Part shown: in pieces, positions 1 through 13,100 of the stretch
Layout of the letters: each line of letters begins with the position of its first letter
Position numbering within the stretch: position 1 is the stretch's first letter
NCBI RefSeq assembly: GCF_907165205.1
Contig: NC_058193.1
Location: 35,353,521 to 35,417,520, forward strand
Source: Coccinella septempunctata
Lineage: Eukaryota; Arthropoda; Insecta; Coleoptera; Coccinellidae
Reading direction: 5' to 3'
DNA length: 64,000 nucleotides
The notes under the pieces: generated by a model
The model's input: the letters and a program-made list of their open reading frames with translations, nothing else
Databases searched by the model: none
What the model was told of the DNA's origin: nothing
Program-made: the position numbers and the translations under genes

Positions 1-1005
1 CTACTTGCGACTGTGTGCCCTCCTGTGAATGAAGAGACCCAACCCTAAAGTACAGACCCTTCCACACTCTGGGCATGGATAGTCACCAACCAGATCTGGC
101 CGCCCCTGTATCCTTCTCGAGTCTCCATTATAGCTGTGGACCAAAGATCTCCACTGTGATCTATCAAACGCTAGTTGTTCCCAGTTATGATTGGCATTAA
201 CTGATTTTTGGGGATTGATGCAGTTTATCCTTGAACCGCTCATACTGGCCTCCTGGTTTTCGAGCTCTCTCGCCATACAGAGCTATTTTGGGGAGTCTTG
301 TGCCTTGCATCCTCAGAATGTGGCCGCTCTGAGTCTGGCCCTCGTTACTTGAGTCTCAATTGCTGTACAACTCGCGCATTGCAAGACTTCTGCATTTGAA
401 ACTTCGTGGAACCATCTGATGTGCAATATTTGTCTTAGATGACGTTGTTGCGTTTGTTCAAACTGTTTAATATGTCGCCTGTAGGGCGTCCAGCTTTCGC
501 TTCCGTAAAGAAGCGTTGGGAGAACCACTGCTTTGTGAACAGCTGTCTTGGTCTTCAGATTGAGGTCGTGATTTTGAAACACTCTGTCCTTTAGCTTCCA
601 GAATGCCCGTGATGCTGAATTGATACGGTTGTGTATTTCCGTGTCCAGGTTAGCCCTAGTATTTATGAAGCTTCCAAGTATTTGAACTGCTCGACCTATT
701 CTAAAGTTTCATCCTCCAGGATGAACAGATGATATCTGTTTGAAGGTTTTCTGGCGGACTTATCAGGATTTTGGTTTTGTCAATATTAGGTTTGCTCTGA
801 GGTGCTTCAGGTTAAACAGGCCTCCATCAAATCTGAATCTTATTTCAACACCTCTTGCAGGCATACTCATGTCAGCAATTATCGAGACAGCTATGGCGGA
901 AATATTGAACAGTAAAGACGCTAACACGCAGCCTTGTTTTATTCCAGAATTGGTTAAGAAATGGTCGGTTGTAGAACCATTATGCTGTATGTTGGTATAT
1001 TTCAC
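1..1005 (-). mobile_element. Degraded non-LTR retrotransposon (LINE), RT C-terminal part
   Basis: Three minus-strand open stretches in different frames follow the order of a LINE ORF2. At 1005-763 is reverse transcriptase with the block GIKQGCVLASLLF and, later, LFNLKHLRA. At 582-313 is the post-RT region with VVLPTLLYGSESWT and RRHIKQFE. At 276-1 is a C-terminal zinc-finger-like end (CPEC ... HRRAH) with its stop at positions 3-1. The catalytic YADD block, expected between the first two pieces, is not seen, and frame changes separate all three, so this is a dead copy. The family is a guess: elements with a terminal finger after RT occur in CR1/L2-like groups. Its 3' tail would lie outside the window. 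Confidence 0.8.
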
Positions 1006-1346
1006 ATTATGCTCGTTTGCACCGTTTTATTTGAGGCACACTTATTTCAGTAACTACACTATGGTAACTGCCCTAGAAACCAGAGAAATAACAAATTCCA
1101 ACTTTGAGCCTGCCTCAAGTAAGTAAGTGCAAACTGGCATAAATATAAAAACGCAGCCAACTGGATAGGTTGATCAGGAAGATGCTTCCTGTAGCCAGAT
1201 TCCTCAAACTTCGACCTCCTTAATCCTCCTTTGTAAAGTGTAACTTTTTCCCTCAAAAATGGATTCAAGTTAAGGGTAGAGTACCTAAGATAATGCCTCA
1301 AGCTAAGGATAGGGTCTTGTTAAGGTGCGGTTGGTATTTTTTGCAG

Positions 1347-4300
1347 ACTGGAATACCTCTAGCAGCGTTAAAACAGCAAGGCCTTGGTCCGCCCCAGAAC
1401 CAACAACAATGGAATCGAAACAAAAGCATCTCCGAGGCTAATCTTCTCATGACTGAATATTCGAAAGGTGGCTACAATCCCCATGCGAGGGACCCTAGGA
1501 GGAATAGTGTCGCGGACTTTGGCATGCGAGATTACATCGACCATGGGTGAGTAACTCGAAAAATAATCAACAATTCTGAGAAACTGAACCATTCCATCCA
1601 CAAGAGTCTTGTCAAATGTGAAAGGGCATGTTTAATTTTCGCCATATTAATCCTTGAATTTGCAAACTACATATCATTGGCGACAGACGTTCTTCGTCCA
1701 TCAATTGATCAAAAGGTCATCAGCAGAAGCGGATACAGGCACTATGCCACTGGTACACGAGTACTGCCTATTACAGGCAGATACGCTAGAGTGCTGTCAA
1801 AAAGCCAAGTCACGCTGAGAGTCCTGGATTCACATATTCAGGATTCTCAGCTGTGATACAATCAAGCAACTAATGACCTGAGGCAATTGAGTGACCCTCC
1901 TATTCAAGTTCAAGTGATGGCAGTTCAGTATGGCTAAGCCATACCGAAAGGACCATGATAAGAGTGGACTTGAAAGTTCTCATTTTTTTTCAGTGCGGTT
2001 GGAACCATGAATCGACCTTTCCCTAAGTCAGAAAGCCACCTTTCATATAACACGAGGAAATCGCAGCCTATAATTCCAAGACCTGAATTCGCCCCTTCTG
2101 ATGATGAGAGCAGAACTGTCTTCCTCTACCCTCACCTTCAAGTAAGTATCTTTCTAACATTACTGCTTGGTTTCTAATGTAACCATCAGGCTTTTCTTTG
2201 TTCCATCTGGTTTTCTTGCCACAAGACCTTCACTCACTTGCAGGACACGTGATTTTGATATTCTTCAATAACATTTAAGTAGATTTTGATCATGGTTCTG
2301 GATACAACTTTTCTTAGATGCAAAAGAAAGATTTTCCGTTAGTTTTTAGTTTTCCTGATAGCCACTCTATCGTCCATATTTTTATAAACTTTCATTGTAT
2401 GCTCACCATCTTCATCATCGAAAAGCTAAATCCTGCTGAGTGCGTAAAGTATCTACTACCTACATTCTAGGTGTTAGGACTTAGCGTTTGCCCAGAGTTG
2501 GGCTCGTGTTGCAGCGGAAGCCATTACCTACTACTCAACGACATCTCTTTCGAAGTCAGAGGAGGTGAAATGCTCGCCATCATATCCACATCGGAAGAAG
2601 AGAGCACCACATTACTGGACATCTTGGCAGGTAGAAAAGAACCACTCGCCGGAGACATAATCCTCAACGGACAACGCGTCAGAAGGAACGCCCTGAACAC
2701 CAGGGTGGCTTACGTACAGAACGATCTCAATCTCTGCGAAGACATGACGGTGGCCCAGACTCTCAGATTCCATTACGATCTCAAGAAACCCACCGACAAA
2801 TTAGGATATTTCAAATTGGATGCCATGGATAGGGTAACTATTTGTAACTATGCATGTTTTGATCAGGTTCTTGACGAAGATGTGTTTCAGATAAACGTTT
2901 TGATCGAAGATCTTGGTTTGGAGCAAGTGAGACATACTAAAGTGGCCTCGATGACAATTTCTGAAAAGAGAAGGCTGAACGTGGCTTGCCAGTTATTGCT
3001 GGACACCGATATAGTTTTATTAGATCAGCCCACCAAAGGAATGGACATATTTGATACGTTCTTTCTTGTTGAATATCTGCGACAGTGGGCTAGTGGTGGA
3101 ACCAGTAACGCTTTAGGTAACATTCGTATCAGCCAGTATTAGTAGGAGAATAACCGAATTATTTACAGGTAAAATAGTAGTTTTAACTCTTCACCCACCA
3201 ACATACGAGATTTTCACGATGCTCTCCAGGATATTACTGTTATCTGCCGGCAGAACAATGTTCAGCGGAAGGAGGAGAGATATGTTGCCATATTTTGCTT
3301 CAGTCGACTACCCCTGTCCATCCTTCAAGAACCCATCGGATTATTATCGTGAGTAAACATTCAAGAACTTCGAACAAATCGTGAAATTGATACTTTCCAG
3401 TGGACCTGGTAACCTTGGATGATTTATCAGCTGAAGCCATGCTCGAGTCCTCACAGCGTATAGAACAATTAGCGGAAATATTCAGACAGAAGCAGGAACC
3501 TCTCAGCGATCCTGGTCCACCGTCTTCCTTACCTTCCAGGGTCAAGTCTGCCAATTTCTTCGTGAAAACATTCGTTTTATTCACGTAAGCAGAAACGCGT
3601 GTTCTTGATCAAATATATATCACATCATTTAATCACAAATGACGCTGAATATGAAATCTGTAATTCTAAAGTTACAAAATCCGATGGTTAAAACCTATTG
3701 TAACTGAGTTTTTCGATATTTTTGAGAGACGCTTCATTTTCGACACACTGATCAATTTTTTTTTTTAGGAAATCGTTAGTGTACAGCCAAACCAATACGT
3801 TTTTGTATTGGCTCACATTAGTGGTAGCTTCGGCTAGTCTCTCACTGATAATGGGAGCAATATTCTGGGATGTGCCAAAGACCGACTTCAATTTGAGTCT
3901 GAACGACAGACCAGGTTACCATTATGCTGTAATGTGTTTCATGTGTTGGCCACTTCTTCTACAGCTCACCTATTCCGAGATTAGGAAAAATAGAAATGTG
4001 GTAGAGAGAGATATAAGACAAGGACTGTATGGGAGATTCACGTATATTTTTTGCAAGGTATGCACTTCATTTTCAGATACTTATTTCCAGTTCGAAAATC
4101 CAAAAGTTCATTGCTTCCATGAAAAACACCAATAAAGCTGAAAGCAGTTCATTGGAAAACTGGAAAAACATAAACTTTGTCATGAATATTTCAAGAAATT
4201 AAGAAATATTTGATTGCAGACTCTGTTCAACATTTTCCCCTCTCTTTTCATCTGGATAATTTATATTGTGCCAAGTTACTCGATGTCAGGGCTGTATATG

Positions 4301-5101
4301 CAAAGTCCTAGCGATTACGATGGGTTCTATATTTACTTAGGTAAGTTACAGAGAAAATATAATGAATTTTCTTCAACACACCGACTCATCTAGAAACTTA
4401 ACAGGTTAAAACGTATGAAATAGGATATAAATCGAAGATAATGGAGATATTTTATGATTTGAAATCAATATAAGAAGAAACGATGCATTTTCACGATGAA
4501 ACAATATCTTCTTTTCAGGTGTGATGCTGCTTTACCTGAGCTGTCTTCAAATTTTTCTCACAGCTTTCATATACCTACTTCCCGCATCCAATGGCTCAGT
4601 TTTCTTCTCATCCATGCTGTTAACGTCTTTATTTAGCGTCTCCGGATTTTTTGTGCATTTCAAAGACATGCCAGTGTATATAAAATACCTCAAGTATGCG
4701 AGTCCTACAGAATGGTTACTTCCGTTTTTACTGAATCGAGAATTGACTCCCACCGCCTTAGCATCTGTTCTTGCCTCCCCTCCTTTATGCAGGAACAAAC
4801 AGGTCAGTTAAATCTTATTTCCTTAATCTCAAACTCATATAGTTAATTCATTTTCATATCTTTTTTTCAGATACAGCATCAGGATATCATAGTCCAGCTG
4901 CCCTGTCCGGTACCTAATGGTACCCAAATATTACACAATTTCGGCTTCTTAGATTCCCAAAAAGAAGTTATGAATTACGATAATACACCGTTGGCCTTGG
5001 CGGTTTTTTATCTGGCTTTTTTTCTTTTCACGATATTCGTGTTTGTTGTCAATTTTGGTCATTCAAAAAAGGTCAAACAAAAGAACGGAAACATGTCATA
5101 A
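1347..5101 (+). CDS. ABCG-subfamily half-transporter, ABCG8-like (CG31121-type), 5' incomplete
   Basis: Exons by splice signals and phase: 1347-1546, 1994-2141, 2471-3116, 3169-3348, 3401-3584, 3769-4057, 4220-4340, 4519-4802, 4871-5101 (TAA). All joins are in frame and give 760 residues plus whatever lies upstream. The acceptor before 1347 shows that at least one 5' exon is missing; ATGs at 1450 and 2007 are the internal alternatives. The order is that of ABCG proteins: cytosolic nucleotide-binding domain (exons 2-4 of those listed), then a six-helix membrane domain (3769-5101) ending in KKVKQKNGNMS. The ATP site is degenerate. The Walker A region reads STSEEESTTLLD, with no GxxGxGKT. The signature is MTISEKRR, not LSGGERR. 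Walker B is IVLLDQPTKGMD, with Gln for the catalytic Glu. Such proteins are known to work as heterodimers with an ABCG5-type partner in sterol or lipid transport; that role is inferred from family. The 2834-2866 segment (33 bp, in frame, GT...AG) is kept as coding. Confidence 0.88.
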
Positions 5102-5195
5102 CTTGACTCTTTACGATGTATTATTGATTTTTAATCGAACACGTTTGTACAAATATTTATAAGTGATAATTATTATGAGATATGATGAAATCTTT

Positions 5196-5201
5196 AATAA
5201 A
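5196..5201 (+). terminator. Poly(A) signal AATAAA for the ABCG gene
   Basis: A canonical AATAAA lies 95 bp after the stop codon in an AT-rich 3' UTR, the position expected for cleavage of the ABCG transcript. Confidence 0.7.
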
Positions 5202-6664
5202 TTGTAATTTGAAATTAAGCTATAGTTGTCTTATTTCTAGTTCAATCGATATTTCGATAAAAAATTTCAACCCTCAACTATATATCCATCAACATCCATA
5301 ATAAATTCAGATCTGTTCACAATGGAGTGAATAAAATTGAAAAAATAGCATTGCCCAAAGCTGCAAAATTCCTGAATTCACTTCGATTAGACAGATCACA
5401 TAGTTCAAATCATTATAAAACATTGAAATCAAGAAGTTTATTGAGTTCAATGTTATAAAATAATTCTCATTGCCCTCTGTCCATCTTTTGGAAATATCTC
5501 GAACTAAAATCCGTGTCATGGTTCAAAGACATAGACATAATTTACCCATATCTGTATAGATGGCTACATAAAAATTTGGTGGGACCCTTTTCATATATAA
5601 AAGAAGAAAATCACTCACCTTGAGAAAAATGGACTTCTGATGGAATTTCCACGAAAAACTTGGCCATCTATGGTATTTTTCCGAAACTGAAAGTGGAAAA
5701 CATATCGAAATTGTAGATATCCTCTTTGTCCTTTTTATTCATATCAATCATACCCTCACAGATGGCAAAATGGAAAAATCCTCAATGATTCTTTCTAAAA
5801 CTGATACAAAATACATTCACCAAAAAGGTCAAATGATATTCGAAATTATTGCTTTCCTTCAATTTTAAATTTTTTTCTGTATTCGCGTCACCAATTAAAC
5901 ATGAAGAATTCAAAAGTAGTATTTTTTTTTACTTATATAAGAACAGTGTGGGTCTTTGATAAAACTGCTTAGATGCAGCTTCCCAAAGATGGCACCTGAA
6001 TAGCAATTTTTCTTTTTTTTTCTTATAGAAACCAGAAAGCTGGCAGATGTGATATTGAACAGACATTCATACTGATAGAATGCCGACAAATCGCAAAGCC
6101 AGTGTAATTCATTTCACCCCCAAAATGTACCATCTCGCTTTGATTTCGAATCGAACAATCGCATTAATGCAGGATGTCAAGATAAGTGATAGATTATCTC
6201 TGTCTTATCCGATTTTTAGGGAAAAAAGTTATTATGTATAGGAATATCCCGATTTCGGTCATTTTTACACGTCATTTCTAGGTGATCGATGTGAAATCAA
6301 AATCGTATTGTCCGGTGAAATATAATCCGAAGTACAGGGCACATAATTGTTTCATCCATACAATGTTGTTATTAAGTAGGTATTGTATCACATGACTGAA
6401 ATCCACTTCAAAATAATTCTGATTTGGATGCTGAATTGTAGCTGTGAAATACGCATAATGTGAAGGAAAAATATGCAAAAGAAATTAATTCAATATGGGT
6501 TATAGTATACAATCATCTTTATTATGTATTTTGAAATACAGGGTGATTCCTATGCAAAAAATAGTGTGGTCTTCCGAATAAATGGCTGTTTTTTGAACAT
6601 CTCCTGTTTAGATACAGAGCCCTAAAGATGGCACCTTAAAAAAATTTATTCTCAATTCGAAAAT
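5202..6664. other. AT-rich intergenic stretch, no gene seen
   Basis: No splice-framed coding segment is visible. Short stretches around 5925-6010 and 6545-6660 share phrases such as AAAGATGGCACCT with each other and more weakly with 22590-22630, so this is probably old repeat debris. Confidence 0.5.
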
Positions 6665-7625
6665 TATACTCCATTCACATTTATTTTAGCAGTCGGTTGG
6701 CCATGAAATAATTTTCTCAAGTTTTTGTTACTAGAACGGAGTAAGGTTGGCACTCATGAAATGTCGTTAATATCATAACGCCGTTGCCACAACTAATATC
6801 AATTTTTATTACGAAAATGCCGAAAGTGATTGAAAAAAGAGACATGGTTTCAGGAAATGCTATTTAGAATTCAGGTCCGCTCATTCAAATAGTTATACCC
6901 TGATATTCTAAAATCCACAATACGTCAGACGGTAGCGAACATAATTCAATGTAAGAGAATTTATATAATGTTTCATCTGAATCTAAACGACTTATATTTC
7001 AGCTGAATATTTATTTATTTATTTATTATATCAATGTATTGAGTTGAACAGCAAAAATTCGCGCCAGTTGTCCTGTTGATTGTTTATTCATGTGAAATTT
7101 TGTTCAAAGGTGAAGTTCATCTTGACTTGAAATTTCCTTTAATTCCTTTTACTTATATTGATGCAAGATGATTTTTGTTGAAGAATTTAACATTCTTGTA
7201 ATTATCTGTTAATTCCTTCGGGAGATACCTATTCCCAACCACTGCATCATATGCATTTCATCTTCGGGTTAATATTTTTGAAATCTACAACTGAGGTAAC
7301 GTATTCAAACTTTGGCCAAAGAATATAACGAACATAAACTCTCCTCAAGCTGGTGCATATTATGATATTATACTGATCTCTTGTATTTTCCATGCAAATA
7401 ACTGGATTTGGTATGCCTTCAATCATATTTCGATATATAGATTCGACATTGTGATAAAATACGTAATAACAGAAACTTTTACGTAGAACGGGAAACATAG
7501 CGTTGGTTTAAAATCCAAAAATGTTTTGACAAGCTTCATAACCCCACATTTTTGTACTACACAAAGTAAAATGTGTCAAATTTCCATGGCCAACCGACTG
7601 CTAAAATAAAAGTGAATGCAGTATA
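6665..7625 (-). mobile_element. Internally deleted TIR DNA transposon, family A copy 1
   Basis: The ends are inverted repeats of about 45 bp. The left end starts TATACTCCATTCAC and runs through TTTTAGCAGTCGGTTGGCC; the right end is its reverse complement, with the last bases near 7625. A second copy at 38351-39555 has the same ends with the interior in the opposite orientation. Inside, a segment starting at the ATG near 6817 (MPKVIEKRD) corresponds to the protein remnant better preserved in copy 2. At 7498-7247, minus strand, an open 83-codon stretch starting MFPVLRKSFCYYVFYHN is also conserved in copy 2. The superfamily is not established; TA-rich ends are compatible with Tc1/mariner-like insertion. 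Confidence 0.75.
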
Positions 7626-8867
7626 TGTCTGATTTCAAGATTCGGTTCAAATTGATTCAACACTCAGGCTGCATGATAAATGAACTTTTTCTCAAAAACC
7701 GTCACTTTTAGCAAGAAATTACAAGAGAGCTTATTGGTTCAAAATGAATCAAGCTATCAAAAAATCTCTTGCGATACTAATTTTAGGGGTGGGTTTTTCT
7801 ACCTCTTGCAAATGTACCTATAGGAAGGCCTCCAACATTTTTTCATTCACTCTCATGAATTGTCTGCTCAATTTTGTTTGTGTCACTTTCCTGATTTCTA
7901 AGAAGAAGAATTGTTTTCCAAGTGACATCTTCAGGGAGTGGCATCTAAGCAGAGACTACTCAAAAAATATTCTCATATTCTTGAGGGAATAAAATGCTCA
8001 ATTCACAACACTCAGGCAATGATAACTATCTCCAGTAACCCTTCATACCATATGACATGAAACATTCACATTCTGTGCATTCTTCAAGCTTGATTGCATC
8101 TGTGAATGACCCAGCTATACTTCAGTAGGATATTTCTGACAAGTCATATCGATTTATCGGCAATTTCAAAGGTGCCCACTCCGGATTTCACAGATATTTC
8201 ACGCTACCTCCACGGCCTCTTCAAAGCCAAAGTCATCTATTTAATTGTCGGCATTACCAGTCGAACTACTTAACACAGAACCAACAATCGGACGCATGTT
8301 CCATATTGTAAGAGGAGATCGGACAAACACACAAACAATAACATCGAGAGCGGCGTAAAAGTGACATTGTGTCTTTTCGCAAGTGTGAAATACAGTTGAC
8401 AGCAGAAGAATGGCCTCATCCCGATGCGGTACTTCTGCAGCTACCACACCAAAGGTTTCCGCAGCACATTAGATTGAATGAGAGCAACCGACTAGACTTA
8501 ATTTGCTCGGGTGACGGATAGGGCCGACAAAGGTGCTCTGGAGTTATGAGAGGTACTTGACTTCTTTTCAATGGATGGCTTAATAGCATACGAAGAAGCT
8601 TGAATGGAAAGTATCAAAAGATCAGGTAAGGTACACATATTATGCCGATAACACCTTTTTTGCGTATTTTACAGTCACAGATGTGTTCTCTGCGGACAGG
8701 GAGTGTATCAAATTATGCTGATGCAAAATGGGGTCCAAGTTCTAGTCTAATGAGGAAAAAGTTGGACCTTTCATGCGGGATGGATTTGATTTGATTTCTT
8801 CGAATTAATGCTGAAGTGGTACACAAAAAGTCTTCATTGTTTGCAATAAATCATCTTTTTTCTAAAA
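7626..8867. other. Intergenic, old repeat debris
   Basis: No gene recognised. The stretch 7683-7990 resembles 22420-22680 in inverted orientation (shared AAAACCGT...TTTTAGCAAGAAATT and a CTTATTGG block), consistent with two old copies of one interspersed repeat. Confidence 0.4.
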
Positions 8868-10131
8868 CGAGGATGTATCGATATCTAGTTAGCCTAGACC
8901 AGTTCCATGCATAAAAAAAATATTGCGTTACCATAGCAACGAACAATAACTCATTAGAAGTGTCAGTGTGAAGTTTGAGGTCAAAAAAGTAAACCAGAGT
9001 TACGCAATAAATTAAAAGAAAGAAGATGTCCACCGAAATCGTGTAAATTGAAAAATTGCAGTATCAACCATCAAGTACCTGTATTTAAAAGGGTTAAGAG
9101 GTAAGCAGATTTACGAAGATATGCTTAATACCCTCGGTGATCAATGTCCTCCGTATGAGACCGTGAAAAATTGGACTGCAAGCTTCAAATGAGGTAAATT
9201 TTCCATTGAAGGTGATGACCGATCGGGAAGGCCAGTTTCTGTTTCAGTCCCCGAAAATATCGATGCAGTTTATGACATGATTTTATCAGACCGTCGAATT
9301 GGGCACTGAATATTTCATGCGAACGCGTTCATCATATAGTTGACGTCAATTTGCACATGAGAAAAATTGCTGCAAAATGGATCCCCAAATGTTTGAATGT
9401 TGACCAAAAGCGTGCAAGGGTAGAAGCATCGCGTTCGATCTGTGCTCGATTTGAAAAAGATTTAGACTTCTTAAACCGAATTGCTACTTTGGATGAGATT
9501 TGGGTACATTTCTACGATCTAGAAACAAAGCAACAATCGATGGAATAGCGACACTCTGGTTCTACAAGACCTTTCGTTTCCAAAAATCTGCTGGAAAAGT
9601 TCTTGTTTCAGTTTTTTGGGATTGCCATGAAGTTTTCATGATTGATATTTTGGATAAGGGTAGATCAATAACCGGAGATTACTATTTGACATTACTGACC
9701 ACTCCACGGAAAAAAATTAAAGAGAAAAGAAGCGGAAAGCTATCCAAAGGTGTTTTGTTTTTGCAGGACAGCGCCTCTGCACACAAATCTCATGTTGCCA
9801 TGCAAAAAATTCGTAATTTAGGGTTTGAATTAGTAGAACACCCCCCTTATACATCAAATTTGGCCCCATCTGACTATCATCTCTTTCCTCAACTGAGGAA
9901 AATGTTAAAAGGTCGTAAATTTTCTTCCAACAAGGAGGTAATAAAAGCTGTGGAGATCTGGTTTGCAGAGCAAGGAGAAACATTTTTTTCTTAAAGATCT
10001 GGAGACGTTGAATATTCGCTGTAATAAATGTATCCAACTAAGAGGAGAATATGTTGAGTAATAAAATATTTTGACATTGAAATTTTGTTTGGTTCTATAG
10101 TAGACTAAGAATTTTTCAATATATCCTCGTA
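8868..10131 (+). mobile_element. Mariner element with broken transposase, copy 1
   Basis: Imperfect terminal inverted repeats start near 8868 (CGAGGATGTATCGA) and end at 10131 (ATATATCCTCGTA). The total of ~1.26 kb is the usual mariner size. The transposase start at 9026 (MSTEIV) meets a stop at once. Further stops and frame changes occur, with an apparent small loss near 9310-9330. The C-terminal half is open at 9500-9994. The three catalytic regions can be seen: LDEIWVHFYD, then QDSASAHKS, then APSDYH; 34 residues separate the second and third Asp, the mariner D34D spacing. All three Asp survive, but the gene is a pseudogene. It is close to copy 2 at 18711-19664. Confidence 0.93.
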
Positions 10132-13100
10132 CGTGTACTAAGTTCCTGATACCAAACTAATTCAGATGAATAAAATTAACGATAAAGAATGGTTTGTTTA
10201 AGTGAAAAAGATCGTATTGAAACATTGATGATGATGCTAGGAAGTCAAAATGAAGTGTGTTATATATTTTTAAATATTCATATCCGAATCACTATCAACT
10301 GTTAGTGAAGCATTACATTTGAGGTGGTTAAAAATTGATCAAAAGGAGGAAGGCTTGAATTAGAAGACTTGAATTAGAAGAATCACCTCAAATTTCTGCT
10401 ACAAATTTGGCACTAAACCATGGTATAAGTCGACTTTCTGCAGTGAATTATACCAAATGCCATTTATTCATCCTTTTCTCATATAATTTCCATCAAACTC
10501 AGCATATACGGTGTCCCATTTACGTTAAAAAAGCTGTGGGGGTTTCTGATGAAATCTCGAGGGCTGTACAAATAAAAAATATCGCATAAGATGCGTTACG
10601 CGTCATAATACTAGCCTGCAAGGTATCATAAATATCGTCCCTTTAGCTGTCAAGATATTTCCTCGATTTCAAACTTTATACCCATCCTGTATTGAATACA
10701 GTTCCAAAGATCTCCCAAGAATCATTCTTCCCTTATTCCGACATGGTGGACATCGATGAATCGCGAGGCAGAAAATCGAATTTATACCCCCGAAAGGTGC
10801 TGCTGTGTTTTCCCCATAATGGCATCACCACTCCGATTCCCTTCCCATATCGACGCCGTGAACAAACGGCAGGACAAAACCGCATCCAAACCGCTCCCGC
10901 CGCAAACCCACTCGTGTGTAAGGACTCCGCACGTTGAAAGGACTCCTTTCTGTCACCGATCCACATATACATATTTTATTTATTGCAGGATTGATGGGAT
11001 AGGCAGCTGCTACGTCGGCAAGAACGATGCCATGTTTCGCTTCTCGAAGCACGAGCGCTTTTTGATGTTGTATGATTGATTACGACGCCTTCGCTTTGTT
11101 AGCTTTGGCACAAGACACTGGATTTCCTTGGATTTAAGGTCCTGTCCTTCGGAAGACTGCTCGTTATGTCTGGTATCTCGAGGAAGGAGAAGTATCGAAT
11201 AATGTGAAAGTTTCAGCGGAAATTATCATGGAAATAGTTCTCATTTCTTCCATCTGATCTCGTGGTTGAATTTGAGGTATCTCTTCCTTGTTTTTTCCTA
11301 ATCTTCGCATCATTCTCTATGTCCGGAGAGGGCTATTTAGCAAACACACACACACGTTTGCCAACCTTATGAATATTCGACTAAACACTTACAATGGAAA
11401 CGTGACATTTCCTATGGAAATTTCAAATTCTGTATTCTCGAACTAAAGTATGGGAACATATTTCTTCACATTTCAGAGGAACGGCTTCCCATGCTTTTTT
11501 CTATGGGAATGAGCTGTTTCCAGTGGGAAAATCAATAATAATACAGCTTTCATCAAACTACATAATCTGAAAACTTGTTGCTGACTTCAGAAGAAATATA
11601 TAATCATTAGTACTTGCCCTTCGCCAATGAATCCAATCCTTTTTTGCTCCCGGAATTGCGTTCAACCTCTCTTCAATATTTCTCCATTGATTTTGTGAAT
11701 CTTTGTAAGTGAAAATAGGATGAAATTTTCTTTTTCGCAAATCCTTAGAGGCCTCCATTATATCAAAGAGAAGTTTCTCTGCTCCTTGAAGATATTTCCT
11801 CCTCTTTGAATTCTTCTCTTTCGTTATTATCCATTATTTATTCGCAAATTCAAAATTATGCACGAGACGAAATGACAGATTCAAAGATTATCTTTGACAC
11901 AAAATAACCACAAAATTGGAAATTGATTACCACAGAACAGCACAGGTCACTATCATCGACAAACTTCACTCTGTCAATCATCTAGGAAAAACTATTCCAT
12001 CGGATTCGAGAATAGGTATCACGTCAAATTATGATTTCCTATGGGAACTGAAAGCATGGGATCATGTTCCTATAGGATCTAATTCCTACACATTCGAGAA
12101 TCGGGACCCTGAAGGATACCTTATTTCGGTGCTTTCAGATGAAATTATTTGACGAATAACAATTCTATGAAAGCACGGTATACTACTTTTCACTGATTAA
12201 TGTAAAATAGGACACAGCATTGTAGAAACTGTCATAATTCCAAATAGAAAACAAATATTTCGTGAAAATCACACAAAGAATAACCATACATCCAGAATCT
12301 AAAAAATTCCACCAATAATGATTACCTACCGGCATTCGATCTATGACAAATAAACTCTTATTATTAAGATTCAATTTATTTATTCGCATGTGAAAGTACC
12401 TGGCCTTAATTATATTTGTGTCTTTTTGTTGCTTTCATCATTTTATAATCCCAGGTGATACAAAACTTTGACACTGTCACAGAACATATGAGTAATGAAG
12501 GCGTTCTGTGACGAAACCATAAATATAATGCGCGAAACACAGCAAAAAACCTTAGAACATAGATACAAATGAATGTTTTCTAGTACAAACATTCGATGTT
12601 TCTCTGTCTAGCGCGTCATTAAGGCAGTGGCGTCAAATTGAAAAATTTACATACTTCCTATTATATCTATTCGTATTGAAAATTGATGTGACAATGATGT
12701 CTCAATTGGGATTGGCGACACTAATCAACTATCTCACTCCAATCTTGAAAATGTTTATTTTTCATTCCATGTATCTATGTTCTGAGGAAAAAACTGAATA
12801 ATTTCAAAACTTGAAAGTCTGTGATATTCCAAGGATTGTAAAACTAAGGTAGAGAGGAAGGCATCTGAAGAGATATGTTCACAAGGAGTAAAGCTACACT
12901 AAAAAAAACTTACCAAAACCGGCAAATGAGACTGACTTGTGGAAATCAAAGTAAGGATCATAAGATTTACGAGTATGATCCGTTATCATAAGGAAGAGTT
13001 ACTGAAACTTCCTTATAACTTTTGAAATATCATATATTCCTCTTCATATATTTTTTATGATCGACCATCACAGTATTTATTCAATTTTAGACGTGCTTTC

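Noticed and set aside
740..1126. Plus-strand open stretch of 128 codons
   Set aside because: It is the antisense of the LINE reverse transcriptase and has no domain of its own.
10692..11079. Overlapping open frames on both strands, up to 107 codons
   Set aside because: Four mutually overlapping frames without splice sites, domain or codon pattern; more likely a GC-richer non-coding island.
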